Positions 60,226-64,000 of a stretch of 64,000 nt of DNA are shown here, one piece after another (the stretch's first letter is position 1; every line of letters begins with the position of its first letter). A program made the position numbers and the translations under genes. Source of the DNA: CAILKP01 sp038231815 (GTDB taxonomy: Bacteria; Planctomycetota; Phycisphaerae; Phycisphaerales; UBA1924); NCBI GenBank assembly GCA_038231815.1, contig JBBRKQ010000002.1:1-64000 (forward strand), read 5' to 3'. The notes beneath the pieces were generated by a model. It saw nothing but the letters and a program-made list of their open reading frames with translations, was not told the DNA's origin and did no database searches.

Positions 60226-61044
60226 ATGCGGGCTATCTTGGTACTGATGACCGCCGGTGCAGGCCAGCTTGTGTTCCCGAAGCTGACGCCCCACCCCGGC
60301 CTGCGGCTGCTGGTGCAGGCGTACAGCCTCGGGGCGTTTCCGATGGCAGAATCCCGCAATGCCGAGAGTGTAGAGTTTTTTACAGCCAATCCACGCTGCA
60401 TCTTTCCGCTCGATGGAACCCTTCGCTGGCCACGATCCCTGCGAACCAAGGCAAAGCGGCGGGAATTTTCCATCACCAGCGACACAGCATTTGAGGCTGT
60501 GGTGCGAGGCTGCGCCGATGCCGCCCGCAAGCACGACCCGCAAGCCGGAGAACTCCCGGGAACCTGGATCAACGACTGGATCATCGAAACCTATACCGAC
60601 CTGCACGAGTGCGGCCTGGCCCACAGCCTTGAGGCATGGCTGCCCGCAGAACTGGCGCTGCAGGGCAATACGCTCCCACCCTCCGTTCCCGACGGCCCCC
60701 CATCACCCTTACACATTCGTGACGGCATGGTGCTCGTCGGCGGCCTCTACGGTGTGCACCTCGGTGCGGCGTTTTGCGGGGAGAGCATGTTCAGCCGCCC
60801 AGACATCGGCGGCAGTGATGCCAGCAAGGTGTGCTTAGTCGAGCTGGTCGCACACCTCACGCGGCGGGGATTTCTCGTGCTCGACTCACAGATCAGCAAC
60901 GCCCACATCACATCACTGGGCGGGGTGACAGTGCCGCTGAGCCAATACTCGGCCACGCTGGCACGGGCCCTGCTGCGACCAACACCCTGGCTGTGGTCGG
61001 ATTGCAGCCCCGCCGGCGGTCCGAATCCCATCTTGGCCGTATAA
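60226..61044 (+). CDS. aat: Leucyl/phenylalanyl-tRNA-protein transferase
   Basis: A 272-residue GNAT-fold enzyme that adds Leu or Phe to proteins with N-terminal Lys/Arg, creating N-degrons for ClpS. Family motifs: LVQAYSLGAFPMA, VEFFTANPRCIFPLDG, TWINDWIIETYTDLHECGLA-HSLEAW, LVGGLYGVHLGAAFCGESMF, SRPDIGGSDASKVCLVELV and LLDSQISNAHITSLGG-like. A charged and Pro-rich insertion (PSVPDGPPSPLHIRDG) sits before GGLYGV. The ATG at 60226 is used; MTAGAG at 60247 is an alternative, with no clear ribosome site for either. It joins clpS at 2.4 kb as the second N-degron component in this window. Confidence 0.93.
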   Translation: MRAILVLMTAGAGQLVFPKLTPHPGLRLLVQAYSLGAFPMAESRNAESVEFFTANPRCIFPLDGTLRWPRSLRTKAKRREFSITSDTAFEAVVRGCADAARKHDPQAGELPGTWINDWIIETYTDLHECGLAHSLEAWLPAELALQGNTLPPSVPDGPPSPLHIRDGMVLVGGLYGVHLGAAFCGESMFSRPDIGGSDASKVCLVELVAHLTRRGFLVLDSQISNAHITSLGGVTVPLSQYSATLARALLRPTPWLWSDCSPAGGPNPILAV

Positions 61045-61153
61045 TTTAGTGTCTTGATGAATGGAAGCCCGATTTTTCGATTGTCGGATGCAAGCGGCAG
61101 AGAATCGTTGCCGGTTTTTTCTGCATTAACGCTTCAACCCTAGCGTGACAGCG

Positions 61154-62518
61154 ATGATGGACAAAGCCCGAGACCTGTTTGACGCCGCGGTGTCGATCGC
61201 CAGACCCCTGCGCGAGTCGTACGTCCGTCGTCATGCCGCGGGTGATGAAGTGCTGATGAACGAGGTCCTTCGCCTGCTGGAGTTTGATGAGCCGACGACT
61301 GAAAACGCAGCCTCTCCCGGCGAGGCTGGCCCTGATGGCAACCGGCTGGATCGCACCGGCCGAGCCGACTCATCACCTGTTCGTGGGTATCGCCTCACCC
61401 AGCGCCAGCCAGATTGGCACGGCGGCGAGCTGTGGCTGGCCGAGCCGACCGGGGATGGTGGCGTTGGCGGTGGCGGTGGCGGTGGCGGTGGCGGTGGCAC
61501 TCCAGCCGGTGCTGGTGGCACTGGTGGTGGACGGGTGTTTATTGCACTGCTGCCCCGCCCGGATTCAATCCGAGCAGCACTCTCCCGCTGGCGGCTCGTC
61601 CGTCCGCAGCTTGATGCGCTCAGCAGCCCAACCATCGCACGGATTATCGAAGCCGGCCGCACCAACGATGACCGGCTGTTCTTGGTGATGCCAGCCTTTT
61701 TGCCGCTCACACTCAATGACTGGCTGCTGCACCACAAACCCAGCTCCCAGCAGATGCTCGAAGTGCTCCGCAGAGTCCAGGAAGCACTCGCTGAGCTTGC
61801 CGCATGGGGAATGCTGCACGGCGATCTCACCGCAGACTCCATCCGACTTCGAGCGACCGGTACACGCCAGGATACCGACGGCTCGGCCCGGCAAACCACA
61901 CCGGCAGTTGATGTGCAGCTCATAGGCACCGGAGTCATGCAGGTCGTGGCGATGCACACCGCCAAAGGCCGGGCCCTCTCAGTTGAGGGCGATCGAGCCG
62001 GACTCATCACCGTCGCCCGCCGGATGGTTGGTGATTTGCTGCACCGGGCAGGGCTCCAGAATGAACCGGTTGCCGGAGCCGCACCCGCTTCTGCACATCC
62101 AGAAACGGTGCCGCAGCCGCAAGACCCCGCGTTTTGTGAGCTCTTGGCCATGACCGGCAGCCAGATTTCCGCCGATGGCGAATTGCGGATCATTCCCGCA
62201 TCCAGCGACGGCGACGATTCCAGCATATTGCTTTCAGGTTTGAACAAACTTCGGGGTCAAGCCGTACACCCTGCTACCGCGGCGATTCTCGCCGCACTCT
62301 TGGCCGGTGCCTTAGCCGGAATCCTCACCTGGCTCGGCGTTCTCGTCTTAATAAGGTTTGCAACCGTGTCTGAGCGTCCTCCGAACGGCCCCGCGGTGGT
62401 ACTGTTAGTGGCGGTGTGCGCCGCTGGCTCAGCCATTGCAAGCGGCATCGTAAGCGCTGTTGCACTCCGCCGCACGCGACAGGAAAGGAACAGCGACGCT
62501 GGTGCCAGAAGATCGTAA
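61154..62518 (+). CDS. Membrane-anchored pseudokinase (degenerate Ser/Thr kinase)
   Basis: A 454-residue protein. The N-terminus (KARDLFDAAVSIARPLRESY-VRRHAAGDEVLMNEVLRLLEF) is the helical segment found before many planctomycete Pkn kinases. Next comes a degenerate kinase domain: a Gly-rich stretch from a GGCGGT repeat, LFLVMPAFLPLTLNDWLLHH and AAWGMLHGDLTADSIRL, equivalent to the HRDLKPxN loop with Asp kept but Arg and Asn lost. The VAIK lysine and the DFG are not recognisable (QLIGTGV at the expected place). It ends in two hydrophobic helices (TAAILAALLAGALAGILTWL; VVLLVAVCAAGSAIASGIVS). I therefore call it a pseudokinase. The start is uncertain (GTG 61145 or ATG 61154). It overlaps the ECF sigma gene, so the two are probably expressed together. 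Confidence 0.7.
   Translation: MMDKARDLFDAAVSIARPLRESYVRRHAAGDEVLMNEVLRLLEFDEPTTENAASPGEAGPDGNRLDRTGRADSSPVRGYRLTQRQPDWHGGELWLAEPTGDGGVGGGGGGGGGGGTPAGAGGTGGGRVFIALLPRPDSIRAALSRWRLVRPQLDALSSPTIARIIEAGRTNDDRLFLVMPAFLPLTLNDWLLHHKPSSQQMLEVLRRVQEALAELAAWGMLHGDLTADSIRLRATGTRQDTDGSARQTTPAVDVQLIGTGVMQVVAMHTAKGRALSVEGDRAGLITVARRMVGDLLHRAGLQNEPVAGAAPASAHPETVPQPQDPAFCELLAMTGSQISADGELRIIPASSDGDDSSILLSGLNKLRGQAVHPATAAILAALLAGALAGILTWLGVLVLIRFATVSERPPNGPAVVLLVAVCAAGSAIASGIVSAVALRRTRQERNSDAGARRS
61466..61498 (+). repeat. GGCGGT tandem repeat (poly-Gly)
   Basis: Five GGCGGT units plus GGC encode a run of 11 glycines, just before the region equivalent to the kinase N-lobe. The period of six keeps the frame if copy number changes. 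Confidence 0.9.
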
Positions 62519-63464
62519 CCAAAACCTGAGCGGCAACAGTGCGAGAACCGGCGGAAACAATGTTCCGCCCGATGGCAAGCTGCGCAGCGAAAGCAACGCC
62601 CAACCTAGTGACGCTGAGCAGGCGCTGCAGACGCCGCCACCTGAGCTGGCAAGCTCCGCTGATGCGATCGTGAACGCAGCGCCACAACCTGTTCCACAAC
62701 CTGTTCCACAACCTGTGCCACAACCTGTGCCACCGGTGCCACCAGCTCCACCCGCCGCGGAGCCCGACGAAATCGAGGCCCTGCTCCGAAAGGCCACCGG
62801 CAACGCACCAGCGGTGTGGAACAAGCTGATGCCGCTGATTTACAGCGAACTGCGACGGCTTGCCACCCACATGATGGCCGGTGAGCCCGCGGGCCAGACC
62901 CTTCAACCAACAGCCCTGGTCAACGAAGCGTTCATCAAAATCATGAAGCAGCAGGAGGCATCCTGGGCTGATAAAAACCACCTGGTCAACGCCGTCGCAC
63001 AGGTGATGCGGCGAATCATGATTGACCGTGCCCGCCGCCGCAAGGCCCACAAGCACGGCGGCCTAAAAAAGCGAGTTGACCTTGACCTGGACACCAACTT
63101 CAGTGATGTGAACCTGCCGATGGTTGACGGGTTTGACCCGGACGATGCAGAACTGCTGGATGTGGAGCTGACCAAGCTTGAGCTCGAGCAGCCGCGCTGG
63201 GCAGGCGTCGTTCGCCTTCGCTACTTCGCTGGCCTGAACTTTGAGCAGATCGCCGAGGCAATGGGATTCTCCGAACGCACCGTCCGGGGCGACTGGCGCT
63301 TCGCAAAGGCATGGCTGCTGAGCCGGATGAACGGCGAAGGTGAAGACACCCGCGAAGGCAGAGTTGATGACATGAAGCGAGGGCGACAACGAAAGCCCGA
63401 TGGTGAGGGCGGCCCCTCCGATGATCGCAACGATGACCCCGCAGCGCCCGATGCCCGAACGTGA
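62502..63464 (+). CDS. ECF-type RNA polymerase sigma factor (planctomycete-expanded, Sigma70_ECF)
   Basis: A protein of about 320 residues. After a disordered N-terminus with a PQPV repeat, the sigma-2 region is VWNKLMPLIYSELRRLATHM, followed by QTLQPTALVNEAFIKIMKQQ, HLVNAVAQVMRRIMIDRARR and the sigma-4 helix-turn-helix RLRYFAGLNFEQIAEAMGFS-ERTVRGDWRFAKAWL. This is the TIGR02999/PF07638 type that planctomycetes carry in many copies. The C-terminus is a charged tail (DDMKRGRQRKPDGEGGPSDD). The start is uncertain: the frame is open from 62460 with TTG; GTG at 62502 gives a 17-nt overlap with the pseudokinase. Typical partners are Ser/Thr kinases, here degenerate. Confidence 0.82.
   Translation: MPEDRNQNLSGNSARTGGNNVPPDGKLRSESNAQPSDAEQALQTPPPELASSADAIVNAAPQPVPQPVPQPVPQPVPPVPPAPPAAEPDEIEALLRKATGNAPAVWNKLMPLIYSELRRLATHMMAGEPAGQTLQPTALVNEAFIKIMKQQEASWADKNHLVNAVAQVMRRIMIDRARRRKAHKHGGLKKRVDLDLDTNFSDVNLPMVDGFDPDDAELLDVELTKLELEQPRWAGVVRLRYFAGLNFEQIAEAMGFSERTVRGDWRFAKAWLLSRMNGEGEDTREGRVDDMKRGRQRKPDGEGGPSDDRNDDPAAPDART
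62682..62729 (+). repeat. 12-bp tandem repeat, four units
   Basis: CCACAACCTGT(T/G) occurs four times, encoding PQPV x4, with further imperfect PPVPPAPP after it. It forms a flexible linker in the sigma factor N-terminus. Confidence 0.9.
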
Positions 63465-63521
63465 GTCTGATGGCCAACCTCCAGTCACAGCCGATTTCGC
63501 AAACCAACCTGATTCAAAACG

Positions 63522-63554
63522 CACAACGCCCAATCACACTGATTGGGCGTTGTG
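63522..63554. terminator. Bidirectional hairpin terminator between convergent genes
   Basis: A perfect 15-bp stem (CACAACGCCCAATCA with TGATTGGGCGTTGTG) closes a 3-nt loop. TTTGAGTTT follows on plus and CGTTTTG on minus, so it can end both the sigma gene on plus and the TPR gene on minus. Confidence 0.8.
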
Positions 63555-63596
63555 TTTGAGTTTACTCAGATCCAAGCTAGCGCAAGCCCAGCTTGT

Positions 63597-64000
63597 TTAC
63601 TTCTTATCAGCCAGCGCCTTCTTGTACTTGGCCAGCGCCTCAGAGAGCTGGTCCTTAGTGTCATCATCCTCAGCGTGCTTCACGGCCTTTTCCTGCGTCT
63701 CAACGGCCTTGGTCAGGTCGCCCTTCTCAAAGTACGCCCGGCCCAGCGTGTCCAGAATCATCCCGCTCTCACCCTTGGACAGTTCCACGGCCCGCATCGC
63801 AAGCTTCAGGGCCATGTCAAGGTCACGCTTCTCAACGCCGTCCTCATCCAGAATCGTCCAAGCAATCGTGTTCAGGCCCATCGCATCGTCCTTCATCGGG
63901 CCATCAGACAGTTCCGCCGCCAGCTTGTACGCCGCAGCGGTGTCCTTCTTGGCGCCAACCAGCAGTTCCTTAAACTGCATGCCCTGAATCTGCGTCTTCA
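63597..64000 (-). CDS. TPR-containing protein, C-terminal part (partial)
   Basis: The frame is open to the right edge, so the N-terminus lies outside. The visible ~134 residues show tetratricopeptide-type helices: GLNTIAWTILDEDGVEKRDL, DMALKLAMRAVELSKGESGM, ILDTLGRAYFEKGDLTKAVE and TQEKAVKHAEDD, ending in KKALADKK. The segment NTIAWTILDEDGVEKRDLDM is, from memory, usual at the end of planctomycete thioredoxin-like (TlpA/redoxin) proteins with C-terminal TPRs, so the missing part may be a thioredoxin fold (inference). The internal Met at 63978-63980 is probably not the start, since KTQIQG is in frame before it. Confidence 0.75.
   Translation of the reverse strand, partial: KTQIQGMQFKELLVGAKKDTAAAYKLAAELSDGPMKDDAMGLNTIAWTILDEDGVEKRDLDMALKLAMRAVELSKGESGMILDTLGRAYFEKGDLTKAVETQEKAVKHAEDDDTKDQLSEALAKYKKALADKK

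Overview
The window looks like chromosomal DNA of a Planctomycetota bacterium, probably class Phycisphaerae (inference). Supporting signs are three secreted proteins ending in the planctomycete 'GC-type' dockerin (…AFINAFxAGC), a DUF4347 protein with a variant LEPR-XLL motif feeding a giant repeat array, a PEP-CTERM protein, an ECF sigma factor of the planctomycete-expanded type next to a kinase-like protein, two fragments ending in an RGExGPWSE-like motif, and kdsA (KDO synthesis, so an LPS-type outer membrane). The two clear tRNAs lack an encoded CCA. Many genes have clear Shine-Dalgarno sites, and these were used to choose starts.

Layout. 0-5.3 kb: housekeeping genes on the minus strand (pnp 5' part, rpsO, a MshEN-domain protein, clpS, a DUF2470-like protein), then a plus-strand phosphotransferase. 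5.3-10.1 kb: a decayed stretch bracketed by two copies of a ~95-bp repeat, holding an MFS transporter, a broken DoxX gene, two paralogous gene fragments and an intact S41 peptidase-like gene. 10.3-20.1 kb: a TorF-like porin divergent from a complete potassium locus (small membrane ORF, kdpF, A, B, C, D, E), closed by a strong hairpin and a tRNA-like sequence. 20.5-24.1 kb: S46 peptidase, holA, tRNA-Arg(TCT).

24.9-38.7 kb: a giant surface-protein locus. A DUF4347 ORF ends in an amber codon. The same frame then continues through repeat 1, a one-base deletion shifts the frame, and a 4271-codon ORF follows. The array has 28 tandem units of almost exactly 387 bp, then seven Ig-like units of alternating A/B type. 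Repairing one stop and one base would give a protein of about 4,570 residues.

39-64 kb: GC-dockerin protein, tRNA-Arg(TCG), hrpA, a SUMF1-fold PEP-CTERM protein, a secreted protein with an S74 chaperone domain, kdsA, an M16 peptidase, a pilin-like protein, a metzincin and a subtilisin that both carry GC-dockerins and flank an AIM24 protein, aat, a pseudokinase overlapping an ECF sigma gene, and a TPR protein running off the end.

Functional links: clpS and aat are both N-degron pathway parts; the kdp locus is a self-contained high-affinity K+ uptake and sensing module; the secreted proteins use at least two C-terminal sorting types (GC-dockerin and PEP-CTERM). The best leads for something new are the split giant gene with its length-locked array, the repeat-bounded decayed region, and the pseudokinase/sigma pair.
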